This document shows positions 33,929-45,853 of a stretch of DNA of 64,000 nt, one piece after another. Source of the stretch: Spongilla lacustris (Eukaryota; Porifera; Demospongiae; Spongillida; Spongillidae); the NCBI GenBank assembly GCA_949361645.1, contig OX442418.1, forward strand, positions 3,181,771 through 3,245,770, read 5' to 3'. The notes beneath the pieces were generated by a model. The model was not told where the DNA came from and did not search any database. It saw only the letters and a list, made by a program, of their open reading frames with translations. The position numbers and the translations under genes are program-made. The stretch's first letter is position 1. The number at the start of each line of letters is the position of its first letter.

Positions 33929-33978
33929 ATTATTTAAAAAGTGAGATGTACCTGTTTATAAAACTACAAGAATAAAAT

Positions 33979-33984
33979 TTTATT
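33979..33984 (-). terminator. Candidate poly(A) signal of gene B
   Basis: AATAAA on the minus strand, about 240 bp after gene B's stop codon. The surrounding 3' region is conserved at 38985-39130 beside the decayed copy. Confidence 0.45.
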
Positions 33985-34220
33985 ATACACAAATGCTGAA
34001 CTGAATTTCAATTATGCTTGCAATGAGAGCTTTTTTTGTTTACATAACTTTACATTGAATTTAATAAGTGTAAGATACAATGTATATTAAGTGTAAAATA
34101 CAATGTATATTATGTCCAAATCATTCTAGCCATCAGTTCTCCACATTAGCTGCATCATAATTTCCAAACTATGTTTACAGCACTGCAATAGCTATAGACA
34201 TCACAATGCAAGTTATACTA

Positions 34221-36628
34221 TTATTTTGCAAGTGTAGTGTCCACCGTACTGTAGATGGTGTTAGTGGTCATATGGAAAGCCTCTTCATAATCCTGGGGAG
34301 CTACAGATGGTGAGATTTCTCCATAAGCTGCATTTTGATGGAGATCAACTGCTTCATTGGCGTGTTCTGTTGGTACTACTTGTTTCTTTTGCCTACAGAC
34401 ATTGGAACAAGAATATTGTAACAAGGTAAAAAAACATTCCAAATCACTATATCTTCTGGCAAAGGTCACAGCTTATACAATTTTTATGGAGGCCACCAGT
34501 ATAATGAAAATAACCATATATTTTGATAGTCACATCACTGCCCCAATATCCACATGGCTCAAGGCAACACTGAGATAGACCCATATGTCATGTACTGCAA
34601 ACACATTTACATGTACACATGTACCGCTTCAACCTACACTTGGTCACACCCACCACTGCTAACAGGAAGAGCACCAAGAAGAGACACACCTCTCCACATA
34701 TTGGCACTGCTATGATTATTATGATGGTACTGCTTCCTGCATCTGTACTGGTGACTGTGGGAGTGGCCACAAGAGTGGCTGTGGGATGGAAAGACACCTG
34801 TGAGTAAAATGGACCATAGTTGCTTGGTGATAGTGGTGGTAGGTTTTGGTACATCTCCTATAGGATAACAAAGTTGCCTCACCTCGTGTTTTATATTCTC
34901 AATTATAAAACATTTGAATGTTATGTGTATTTAATTTCTAAAGGTATAATTAATTAACTTTGCTAGAGGCACTTTTTAAATAGCATAATGTGATTTACTC
35001 TGGGTTAGTGCAGGCATATATCACTTACATGATACATTTGAATTTGTAGATACATTGAATTCGTTGTACTTGAGGCAGTGCAGTATAATGCACCATTTGA
35101 ACATGCCAAATTTACTTCATACAGTCCCCAGTCCTCTTCTGATGTCACAGTCCTCATAAATGTCTGCTGGAAGTCCACCAGTTCATCACTGCTGACATTC
35201 AGAGCTATTGGTGTCCTTGTCCATTGAATACCAGCAAACTCTCCACCTACCTCTACTTGAATGACCAGAGGCTCAGGGAGAAAGAGGGAGATTGATGAGG
35301 GAGACACTGCAGTTAATTTGATTGAATCTAAATATCATACCAAAGTTACATTAATATCTGTGTGTACTGTGAAGTGCAATAACAACCTGTGTCCACTTTG
35401 TATGGTCTAGTGGTGATCACCTCTCCTCCCTGGGATGGAGTGTCATAGAACACACATTGGTACACTCCAGCATCAGACTGACTAAAGTGGAAGATACGAA
35501 CAAAGCTTGTGGTCCTGTTCCTGTTTGATGCTGTAACAGTAGAGTTAGTGGTAGTTATCACAACCCTAACCCCATCACCAGATAGCTGCATCCCATCCTT
35601 CAACCATATCATACTGGGTGCAGTGAGAGAGGATGAAGGAGGCTGTTGAGCTGAACATCTCAGAAAGCTCCCCATTTGATGAAATACTTGAACTTCCAAG
35701 TGGAACAGATGTTCAGTCTGGTCCAATATAATTATTCAGTTCTCGTATTATGGTCTACACTTTGGAGCCATTGATTGCTGTAGAGAAGAGAGGAGTACTT
35801 GAAGTACTAAACCTATGGTACTTACCTGTGAGCAGTAATGGCTGCCTGACATCAGAGCTGCCATTATCAGAAGCATTGCACTGATAGCTTCCATTGTCAC
35901 TGGTAGAAAACCCATAGATGGTCAAGACTGAAGAAGTGATGGTGTTGTTCTCTGTCCAACTCTTGACCATCAGATGAGGCAACTGTGCAGTCTCTGGAAT
36001 GGTGATATTGTTCCAGGTCCATTGTATGTTGGGAGCAGTGAACTGTCCACTGGCTGAACAGAAGAGCTGAATGATTGATCCCGCTACTATCACACTGGAG
36101 TTGTCATAGATACCATCTAAGTCTTGAGACCCTGCCACCTTCAAATTGACGCACCAAAATGGTTCCGCTGCGGAGCGATTAATTTTTATGCGTATTGTAA
36201 AAAGCAGATTGATTATTAATATCAATTTTATCACGGAGATGGTTGAAATAAATATGTACAAGATATTTTATATATTCCGAAAGAATTATTCATGGTTACC
36301 TATTATGTGCAATATGTGTTGGACCTACTGCGCAAATTGTACGGTGCGCTAATCTATACATTGTACGTTACATGCACTCGTTTTATTCTTGCCGATCCAA
36401 CGAATTCTTAAAACACAATAGCGTAAACATCACGACTATAGAACTCTCGTGCTCACCTTGCAGAAGAATAAGCGCGAGGAGCACGATTATAATATCACCA
36501 TTTGGACAGACTTTGGGTGACAGGAAATTGTCCTTTAACCACACCCACACAGTGCATGAAAACATAATTGTTACCATTAAAATACAATACATTAAAGTTA
36601 CAGTTATCCACATTCTGCATTTATCCAT
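34221..36628 (-). CDS. Gene B: three-Ig single-pass receptor with switch-motif-like tail
   Basis: Six minus-strand exons in consistent phase: 36628-36457, 36167-35826, 35692-35387, 35306-35029, 34797-34625 and 34392-34221, about 480 residues. Exon 1 ends in the hydrophobic DIIIVLLALILLQ, a signal peptide cut near LLQA|EPFW. Exon 2 is an Ig-like domain (IQLFCSASGQ...IQWTW...SDNGSYQC). Exon 3 is a second (FLRCSAQQ...MIWLKDG...SDAGVYQC). Exon 4 is a more divergent third. Exon 5 holds the membrane span (IIIIIAVPICGEVCLFLVLF, about 391-417). The tail has Tyr in AAYGEI, QDYEEAF and TIYSTV. The last fits TxYxxV, the immunoreceptor switch consensus. The ancestral start ATG is shifted out of frame by one base, so translation must use an in-frame ATG further upstream, or the gene is newly broken. 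Three-Ig receptor architecture is clear; signalling role inferred. Confidence 0.8.
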
Positions 36629-36700
36629 TTAACATATGAGTGGTGATTCACGTGATGCCGCTCTGTTATTTAGTACTACCAAATAAATTTATTCTATAAG

Positions 36701-37130
36701 GGAGGACTTATCATTCAAAGACACAATGAAATCAGAGACTGCATAGGAGATATTGCATCACAGGTATGAACACATGGTAATCTAAGGTGGAGGCATTAAT
36801 TGATGTCAAAGTTATTGACACTGATGCACCTTCTCATCGCACGTGTTTACCTGAAGCCATCCTGGAGACTGGAGCTAAAGAGAAGAAGAGGGTCTATGAG
36901 CAGACTGTAGTCGAGCAGAGAGGTAACTTTACACCAATAGTGCTGTCAGTGGATGGTTTGCTACACAGAGAGGCATAACACTTCCTAATAGGAATATAGC
37001 AGCCAACCTGGATCACAAATGGGAAAAGCCCTATTCCCAAACGTGTGGATATGTTAAGGCCAGACTTGTGTCTAAGGGGTTCATGAGTGAAGTGGAGAAG
37101 TTGACATAAAACCAAAACTGCCATGAAGTT
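36701..37130 (+). pseudogene. Non-LTR retroelement C-terminal module (RHN type), copy 1
   Basis: The plus strand reads QRHNEIRDCIGDIASQ, the RHN motif seen in restriction-like endonucleases of R2-type retroelements. After an 80-bp deletion it continues VEALIDVKVIDTDAPSH, ILETGAKEKKRVYEQTVVE and RGNFTPIVLSVDGLLHREA, then a stop. This order matches a repetitive protein C terminus in marine invertebrates that follows a reverse transcriptase. The copy at 41071-41620 is more complete. Both were duplicated together with the gene B copies. Confidence 0.65.
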
Positions 37131-37139
37131 GGATGAGCA

Positions 37140-38057
37140 TGGCAATTGAAACCTATGGATGGAGAGCAGAAGCTAGGCAAAGTTTGCCTTGGATAGCAAA
37201 TCACTGCACCTAGCAGTGGGTAGGCTCAGTCTGAGCTAACGTGTCCAGGACTGTATCGTAGTTAGACTGATGTTAAATGGTTTATGTACGATTGCATCTA
37301 AAATATGTTTTGTTATATCATAATCATCTTTTTGGCACGATCTAATACCAATGAACGACAGACTTTGGCTGCATGGACCAAGTGATAAATTTTGGTCATG
37401 CTCATTATTAAGAAATAACCAGTTGGATAAATGGATATAATCTTGCTTGGCATGAGGCTGACTCTCTGGTCACAATTATTAATCTTACACTTGAAACTCA
37501 AATTTCGTCCTCGTGCATCTCCTACCATCATTACTTCTTCTGAAGTTATGAACTGGTGCATGCACTTGGCTGTATGACTGTTTGGAGAGTGGAGAAGGAA
37601 CGCGTCACTACAGATGTGTTTAGAGAGGTGTGAAAGACACCTGTAATAATAACTGCCTCCAGTGCATGGTGAAGTCACAATTGTGAAGCATACTTGAAAA
37701 TGCAGTACCACATAAAATGGGACTGCATGCTGGTGTACAATAATTAATGGAGGTGTTTGAGGCATTATAACTTGTAAAGATTGTGCTGTATAGCATACAA
37801 CAGCATATAATATTTTTTGATACAGTCCTCAATTTTAAAAAAATTTGTTGCCCAGCTTATGAACCCATTAGATAAACTTGATGTACAGTCCTGTAGTGTA
37901 TGTATTGAGTTAGGAACAATGGATGGCTCCCTTTGTGTGACTGGGCCACTGGACTGGGTGTAAGCTAGCCAGAGTTTCTGAAAGTTTAAGTATACATTTG
38001 TACGCATGCATGTGTGTATTGGGGCATTGTCAAACTGGTGATCTGTGCAGGCATGTC
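37140..38057. other. Spacer, no supported gene
   Basis: A 150-codon minus-strand frame at 37313-37765 has no recognisable motif, splice partner or paralogue here, and I do not call it a gene. No matched element ends seen. Confidence 0.35.
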
Positions 38058-38330
38058 GCTGACTGTGTTCAGAGGCAGCCAAGTCCCCAGTCCTTCTCAG
38101 ATGTTAGATCGAGGTCTATTGGTGTCCTTGTCCGTTTAACTTCAGCTTGCCTCTGAATGATGATATCACGTAAGGTCTGGTCCTGTCTACCTTTGATGAC
38201 CTGTCTCCAGCTATGATCTCCCTCCACCCCCCTGAGTCAGCTACATGCATGTTCTTCTGAAAATGTATGGAGTTAACATGTAATAGTACAGGTATGTTAT
38301 GCAAGTGATGTATGGTCTAGTGGTGATCAC
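38058..38330 (-). pseudogene. Relic of gene B Ig exons, copy 2
   Basis: Nearly identical to 33366-33650 (CCCCAGTCCTTCTCAGATGT, AAGGTCTGGTCCTGTCTACC, TATGGAGTTAACATGTA). It continues into TATGGTCTAGTGGTGATCAC, identical to the end of gene B exon 3 (35401-35420). The order of pieces differs from gene B, so this is a rearranged remnant. Confidence 0.55.
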
Positions 38331-39229
38331 CTCTCATTAGTACATCATCACACACATGATTGGCTGTAATGATTAGGTCATGCTGAATGTATAGAACTGA
38401 AAAGACCGGGAGCTTGTATAATCTTTGTTACTCATCTGTGATAGAAGGGCAAGTAAGAGCACCAGCCCCTAGCTGTTCACCTTGCAGAATAATCATCACA
38501 ACTAATTTGAAGTTGATCAGCAATACAACATGCTACTGGCTGGCTGTGCATTAGCATATGACATATAGCTGGGTCAACACGTTGCTGTTGAAGACTTCAC
38601 TTCAGAGTCGAATGAGTCAGTGGAGATGGTGCAGAACGAAGAATTACAGATTTTAGCCCAAAGTATGAATTAATGTCCTTGTCAATACCTGAGGCACAAC
38701 TAACCTTCATTTAGCCTGGCAATAAGATCTGGTGAGGAGTCTTCTACCAGTGACAGGGGTATAATGCCATACATTAACTGAATAAATTGTGTACATGTTA
38801 GCAGCCTCTACAAGATATTGTGGCTGGTAAGAAGGGAATTGGAAAAGCATGCAGATGCAATGTACAGTACATCTGTTGTGTGGTATATATGTGCAGCAAG
38901 CTGACCTAAGACTGCCTTAATGGCTGAGGTGGATAGTAGAGCATTGCAGTTTAATTGAAAATCAATACATAGCATCTCAGAAGTGAGATGTACCTGTTAA
39001 CAAAAACTAAGAATTAAATACTATTATACACAAATGCTGAACTGAATCTCATTTGTGCTTGCAATGAGAGCATTTTTTGTTTACATAACTTTACTTTGAA
39101 TTTAATAAGTGTAAGATATATTATCTCAAAATTATTCTAGCCATCAGTTCTCCACATTAGCTGCATCATAGTTTCCAAATGATGTTTACAGCACTACAAT
39201 AGCTACAGACATCACAATGCAAGTTATTT

Positions 39230-40882
39230 TGCAAGTGCAGTGTCCACCGTACTGTAGATGGTATTTGTGGTCATGTGGAAAGCCTCCTCTTAATCCTGGG
39301 GAGCTACAGATGGTGAGATTTCTCCATAAGCTGCATTTTGATGGAGATCAACTGCTTCATTGGAGTGTTCTGTTGGTACTATTATGCCATCTTGTTCGTT
39401 TTGCCTACAGACATTAAAGGTCATATGGAAAGGAACAAGATTATGGTAACAGGTTAGAAAACAGCCTACATTACTATATATTCTGGCAAAGGTCACAGCT
39501 TATACAATTGTCATCTACATATAAGCAGTTGTTCAAATAAGAACATTGTTAGAGTGATATGCCATCACATAGCATTGCTCTGATTTCCTTTGTAAAAATG
39601 ATGCTGCTTAAGGAACCAAAACTACATGCCGTAAGGAAAACTGCATGCACATGCATGTTTATATTAGATACTAACGTATGCACACAACGACATGATATGG
39701 ATTTTAAAAGTTGAGTGTCTCCATGAAGATCTAGAGTTACATTTGCAACCTTAAAATATTCTCCATAAAATGCATAACCACGCGCCCATGCTAAAGAATT
39801 CCGTGACATCAGAGTTTGTTCTATAATGTGTCATGTATATGGGAAGGGGGGGGGGGGGAGGGGGGGTAATCATTTTCATTTTGAACGGGTCTTTGTAACC
39901 ACACCAATGATACAGATTATGGTAAGTAGAAATAGCCCCCACCCCATTTCACCTTGCATGAAAAGGGTAGGTTGTTTGCAACAACATGTATCAGAAAGTC
40001 AGAATGTATATGTAATGTGGAACACCTGGTACAGAAATATGATTTGGCCTACAACTGCATTAGAGATCAACATGTATGTGGTTTCACCTTGAATATGTGC
40101 AAGCCCAATACTGCTAAAAACACACACGCGCACCAAAGTGTAAATACATCTAGCTTCCTAACTGATACAAAGTAAATTTAGTCATGGTAACTAAGCATTA
40201 AACCTATGGTATTTACCTGTGAGCAGTAATGGCTGACGGACACCAGAGCTGCCATTATCAGAAGCATTGCACTGATAGCTTCCATTGTCACTGGTAGAAA
40301 ACCCATAGATGGTCAAGACTGAAGAAGTGATGGTATTGTTCTGTGTCCAACTCTAGACCATCAGATGAGGCAACTTTGAAGTCTCTGGGTTGGGAGCAGT
40401 GAACTGTCCACTGGCTGAACAGAAGAGCTGGATGACTGATCTCGCTACTATCACACTGGCGTTGTCATAGATACCATCTAAGTCTTGAGGCCATGCCACC
40501 TTCAGATTGATGCACCAAAATGGTTCCGCTGCGGAGCGATTAATTTTTACGCGTATTAAAGCAGATTGATTATGAAATCAATCTTATCATGTACACAACT
40601 GTATGTGTTGAAAATAATTATGTTTAAAAACATATTCCAAAAGAAGAATTCATGGTTACCCAACATGTGCAATATTTTGTTTGTGTTGACTTACTGTGCA
40701 AAGTGTACAATACGCTAATCTATACTTTACATGCACTCGTCTTATTCTTGCCGATCCAACGAATTTTTAAAACACATTTCCATAATATCCTCCAATAGCG
40801 TAAACATTACGACAATAGAACTCTCGTGCTCACCTTGCAGAAGAATAAGTGAGAGGAGCACGATTATGATATCAGCACACAT
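39230..40882 (-). pseudogene. Pseudogene copy of gene B (B3)
   Basis: Minus strand. The signal-peptide exon 40882-40834 is intact (MCADIIIVLLSLILLQ plus donor GTGAGC). The first Ig exon 40528-40217 has lost about ten residues including the core Trp and carries a TAG. Exons 3-5 (two Ig domains and the membrane span) are missing. The tail exon around 39410-39230 survives, but the Tyr codon of QDYEEAF has become a stop (QD*), removing the TIYSTV motif. The 3' flank (38985-39130) and 5' flank with the RHN retroelement relic are also conserved, so a block of about 3 kb was copied whole and then decayed. Confidence 0.85.
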
Positions 40883-41070
40883 TGGTGACAGGAAATTGTT
40901 CTTAAACTACACCCACACAGTACATGAAAACATGATAATTGTCACCATTAAAATACAATACATTAAAGTTACAGTTATCCTCATTTGGCATTTATCCATT
41001 TACAATATGAATGGTGATTCACGTGATGCCGCTCTGTTATGTAGTACTACCAAATGAATATGTTCAAGAA

Positions 41071-41620
41071 GGGAAGACTTATCATTCAAAGACACAATGA
41101 AATCAGAGACTGCATAGGAGATATTGCATCACAGGTATGGACACATGTCATCAAGGAGCCAGTTGTCAGAGAGGCTGATGTTAACAATGGAGATGGTGGG
41201 CTGAGACTGGAGTTAAAGATATGAGGGGGATGGCAACCTCAGGTGGAGGCATTATTGGATATCAAAGTTATTGACACTGATGCTCCTTCTCATCTCACTC
41301 GTTCACCTGAAGCCATCCTGGAGACTGGAGCTAAAGAGAAGAAGAGGGTCTATGAGCAGACTGTAGTTGAGCGGAGGGGTAACTTTACACCAGTAGTGCT
41401 GTCAATTGATGGTTTGCTACACAGAGAGGCAGAACACTTCCTAAAGAGAATATAGCAGCCAACCTGGGCTGCAAATGGGAAAAGCCCTATATTCCCAAAC
41501 GTGTGGATACATGTATGTTAAGGCCAGACTGGGGTTCATGAGTGAGGTGTAGAAGTTGACATAAAACCAAAACTGCCATGAAGTTGGATGAGCATGCCAA
41601 TTGAAACCTATGGATGTTGG
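41071..41620 (+). pseudogene. Non-LTR retroelement C-terminal module (RHN type), copy 2
   Basis: More complete twin of 36701-37130. It reads QRHNEIRDCIGDIASQVWTH, VIKEPVVREADVNNGDGGLR and LELKI, then a stop. It continues with VEALLDIKVIDTDAPSH and RGNFTPVVLSIDGLLHREA, then EHFLKRI and further stops. The spacing of acidic residues around RLELK and LLDIKV resembles the PD-x-D pattern of restriction-like endonucleases. No reverse transcriptase upstream; the sequence passes directly into the flank of the gene B pseudogene. Confidence 0.65.
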
Positions 41621-42304
41621 AGAGCAGAGGCAAGGTAATGTTTTTTCGAGGACTGTATCTTATAGTTAGATGGATGTTAAATGGTTTATGTACGACTGCA
41701 TCTAAAATATTATTACAATTGTTATATTATAATCATATCTTTAGTCTCGTACAGTGGGCTTGAGAATGACTGGCGCCCATCATAAACACTTGTATTCCGC
41801 CCTGTAATTTTGGAGACGATAGATTGTTTGCTAGAGTGGAACTTCGTATAAGGAATTCTGGTGTGGTTTGAAAAATATCTCGGCCATTTTAAGTGGTGCA
41901 ATGATGACAAACACATTTTTAAGTAGCGGGAGACCCAAACTAAATCACTAGGGTGTTTTTGGTCCGTATAAACCTTCAGTTGTTTTAATTCGACGTGACC
42001 CAACTTTACCCGACCACGCTCACGCGTTCACTGCACTTTCTAGGATATAGTAATGGGTCTCGCTGTGTGGTTCGATCAAACTTCAGTGATTCCTATACCT
42101 ATACATACTTTAAATAGCAATGCACCACTTACCGTTTGTTCAAAATAATTCAAAAACGACAATAGCCTAGAGAACTGCCATCTTTTTCACACAAATTGGG
42201 TTTATTGTACAGTTATTAAAAATTAACTCCTTTTATTATTGTTAACGGGCGTTAAATATACATTCCAGTCGTGCGCGCGCTGCGTTTTGGCTCAACCCTA
42301 CTCT

Positions 42305-42676
42305 ATGGCAAGCCTTGGTGGAAAGAAACCTAAACCAGTGCACGAGAGAGAGTGGGAAAAATACTTATCAGGACAGATTCCTTGCACATCCATTAAAAGT
42401 GGGGATGAGACGATCCGTTTCCGTAGTGACAGGGGAAAGTGGTACTTCCATCTGACCTACAATCCATGGCCAGTAGGACATTCGAAAAGCAAAAGAGTGA
42501 CAGTAGAGGACCCGGGTGAGAGCTACGTTCTAGGTACTAGGCAAAGGTTATTGGCAAGCCCATTGTTCAAACAACAGGGATCTGCACAAGATCTACCATC
42601 AGCAGCCCCTCCCACCCCCCCCCCCCACCCCCACCCCCAACTACACAACCAGATCATACTCCAACAACATCAGTGA
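42305..42676 (+). CDS. Hypothetical 123-residue protein or first exon
   Basis: An ATG at 42305 opens a frame to the TGA at 42674-42676. The first 90 residues are charged and look coding (KKPKPVHEREWEKYLSGQIP, then RFRSDRGKWYFHLTYNPWP). They are followed by a Pro/His-rich end (PPTPPPHPHPQ) encoded by C-runs. A CG-rich stretch (CGTGCGCGCGCTGCG) lies just upstream and could belong to a promoter. No signal peptide, membrane segment or known motif. The C-rich end may be artefactual if a donor lies before it. Function unknown. Confidence 0.4.
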   Translation: MASLGGKKPKPVHEREWEKYLSGQIPCTSIKSGDETIRFRSDRGKWYFHLTYNPWPVGHSKSKRVTVEDPGESYVLGTRQRLLASPLFKQQGSAQDLPSAAPPTPPPHPHPQLHNQIILQQHQ

Positions 42677-43759
42677 CATCAATACTATGCCGGGCTGTAA
42701 AAGTAAAACTCACCTACCGAGCCTCTGATATAATGTTGTGTTGTAATTTCAATTATAAACTTGAAAAAATGCAAAAAAAAAAATCAAATAATTTTTTTTT
42801 CAAATAAAGTCTCTTATTATCCCCTTTATGTCACTACAAAGCTATGCATGAAAACAATAATATATAAAAAGCATAGGTTGCATAGAAACACGGTGCCATT
42901 ACTGGGTCATTTATACGTGGTTCCACTCTATACGCGATGAAATTCAATTTACCATACGTTTCGCGGAGTGGGTATGCAATGTTTGGACTCATAACTTCGC
43001 TAACGACTGAACCGATTCATGTAGCCCTTCTAGGTAAACCGTCATAGAATAAATAAAATTGTACAATAATTCGACAGAATACCCGGGAGCACTCTACTCG
43101 TTTATGTTTGTAACGTTTTGAGTAACTACAATTGCTATCATAGAGGTGTTAAAAGGACATGCATATATGAAAATATCTCACACATGTATAACTAAAAACA
43201 TCAAACAATTTAGGCAGCTTTGAATTCATGGGTCTACTTTAAGTAATCTCGTATTCTATATATACATTTTGCAAGCACCACAGTTTTGGTGACATTTTAC
43301 AAGACGTAAGCTTATTTTGAAAGACTGAACTGATCTGATATATAATTGCACATTTGCCCACCTTGACAATCTACATCACCTGACCTGACCCATGATCAAG
43401 CATGTTGGATAGTACACCCTGTAGAGATTTTCTAACACAGGTACATGTAGGTGGAGGGAGTGGCCCAGACCACTCTGCCCACTGTGTCACTGATAATGCA
43501 CATCATTTGACTTGCCATGGTCTGCTGTTGGATATTTCCTACAAAAACAATACCCTCTCTCAAAATGATCTGGGCCTCTCCCCCTATTTATTTATGAAAA
43601 AGAACATTTCAGACACCAGAGGGTTGTTCCTGTGCTTTTGCATGAGTATACTGTCTGCCTGCATGACCATGCATCTTCTTACATGTATGTGGGTGATTGC
43701 AATGCAGAATACAAAGTACATGTAGTTTGGTTCCCTCCGGCTCAGTGTTAAAAAAACAC

Positions 43760-44165
43760 CAGATTGTAATATCCCTTTTGTACAGCGCAACAATACTAGA
43801 CCATCAGACAAGATAGGTGTGTGGATTTTCAATGACATGCACAGTGAGAAAGTCTGCACAAAGCAAGTCCTTAAATGTTCATGTGTTCTTGTGCACCCAA
43901 TTATATGTAACACTGTGTATTATTATTCATTTAATAGTAGTGTGGCTTGTTTTACATGTACATGTATAATAACACATCAATGTGCTACTTTATGTGTGGT
44001 GTACAATACATGCTGGATCAGCACTTTGCATAGATCGTTCTTCCATACCACATACCTGTGCAGAGAATTTTTAGTCATGGCTGTAATTACTTTCACTATG
44101 TTCAGCCAGTTCTGGTAAATAACTTATACTACTATTTATAGTTGTGTGTCACTGTGTAAGGATAT
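43760..44165. repeat. Segment duplicated at 54.55-54.90 kb (left part)
   Basis: GTGTGTGGATTTTCAATGAC, AAAGCAAGTCCTT, TGTGTTCTTGTGCACCCA and GTGTCACTGT occur in the same order and orientation at 54585-54870. The duplication resumes at 48900-49340 against 54930-55250, so about 4.7 kb (44.2-48.9 kb) is present in only one copy. Confidence 0.7.
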
Positions 44166-44651
44166 TATTATTATCAATATTATTTTACTGTTTTCCAGCA
44201 TATGGAGAAATGGCCCATACATAGGCGGTCATCATGCTTTTATTTTTAAATTGAATTTTAAATACATTTATAATTTAGTATAAATCGGTCTGATTGTGAA
44301 TCTGTGTTTTATATAATTATGACATGAACCATTCGTGTAGTAAAATCAAGACAAAAAATTAATTTCTACCACGCATAATTTATTCATAAACAATATGTCA
44401 TAACGTAATTCCTTGCATCATCTGGGATTAAGTTACAGTTATTGCGTACGTTGCAACTAGTTAACTGTTAATTGCAGATGAATTATTAACGATAATTCAC
44501 AATCGTAGCTTTGGATATGTGGAGGCAGCAATAAACGGATTGCGCTGCATGATTTCAACTTCTGAGATTCAAGTGTTTTGGTGAGTATACTGTGTGAATT
44601 TAGTATGTGCAGAACAGGCATATATTCGATGCAGTGAAGGGGGAGGAGATA

Positions 44652-45410
44652 TGGCCTTCTCCCTATACTAGTACTGTATGGAATTCGCCCTGTACCGTTG
44701 GCCTTCTCCCGGACCGTTAATTGCCCGTCTCCTTATACTGTTGGTCTTCTTCCTGTAGTGTTAGACTGGTGGCCTTCTCGCTATACTGTTGGCCTTCTCC
44801 CTATACTGTTGGCCTTCTCGCTATACAGTTGGCCTTCTCCCTATACTGTTGGCCTTCTCCCTATACTGTTAGCCTTCTCCCTATATACTCTTGGCCTTCT
44901 CCCTATACTGTTGGCCTTCTCCCTATACTGTTGGCCTTCTCCCTGTACTGTTGGCCTTCTTCCTATGCTGGTGGCCTTCTCTTTATAATAAGCTGCGCTT
45001 ATACTGTTAGCCTTCTCCCTATATACTCTTGGCCTTCTCCCTATACTGTTGGCCTTCTCCCTATACTGTTGGCCTTCTCCCTATACTGTTAGCCTTCTCC
45101 CTATATACTCTTGGCCTTCTCCCTATACTGTTGGCCTTCTCCCTATACAGTTGGCCTTCTCCCTATACTGTTGGCCTTCTCCCTATACTGTTGGCCTGCT
45201 CCCTATATACTCTTGGCCTTCTCCCTATACTGTTGACCCTTCTCCCTATATGGTTGACCTTATCCCTATACAGTTGGCCGTCTCCCTATGCTGTTGGCTT
45301 TCTCCCTATACTGTTGACTTTCTACCTACATGTGTACTGTCGGCCTTATCCCTATACTATTTCCTATACAGTTGGCCTTCTCCCTATACTATTGGCTTTC
45401 TCCCTATATG
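44652..45410. repeat. 20-bp minisatellite (TTGGCCTTCTCCCTATACTG)
   Basis: More than thirty copies of a 20-bp unit with variants (TATATACTC, TATACAG). It includes a large internal duplication: the 44870-44950 and 45000-45120 blocks repeat the same series of variants. The same unit appears in a short array at 46990-47096. Because of the array the plus-strand frames stay open; these are not genes. Confidence 0.95.
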
Positions 45411-45760
45411 AACCACTGAGCATTGTCCATTTGTGTAGCATCTCTGTCCCTTTGTTTACCATGTGTATAGCTGACCTGTGGGTGGGACACACACACCACA
45501 CACGTGCATGGACACTTCCAGCAAGTCACGCATGCTCAGTTACAGTGTGGACACTCAATGTAGTAGCTCTACTGGTGGCGATGCACATATTCACAAGTGT
45601 CTCCATCATGCGCACACTACACACGCTGATGTAGAGCTGTGTATAGTGTGCTTCAAACATGGGCACACACACCAATGATGTCCACACATATACCTGTACA
45701 CAGTGGTACTTACATGTACATCCATATACATCAGATATAAATAATAATAATTTGGACACA

Positions 45761-45770
45761 AACACACACG

Positions 45771-45850
<80 letters not shown>
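45761..45850. repeat. (CA)n microsatellite
   Basis: Pure CA dinucleotide array of about 45 units with a CACG-containing left edge. Confidence 0.97.

Positions 45851-45853
<3 letters not shown>

Noticed and set aside
37313..37765. 150-codon minus-strand open frame
   Set aside because: No motif, no signal peptide, no splice partner. Composition looks like chance in AT-rich DNA.
44698..45634. Plus-strand open frames of AFSLYCWPSPYTV-type repeats
   Set aside because: Produced by the 20-bp minisatellite. Frames drift with unit-length changes and have no flanking exon support.
45478..45678. Cys/His-rich plus-strand frame ending CIVCFKHGHTHQ
   Set aside because: Considered as a UBR-box or other zinc finger, but the expected Cys and His spacing is incomplete and there is no exon support.
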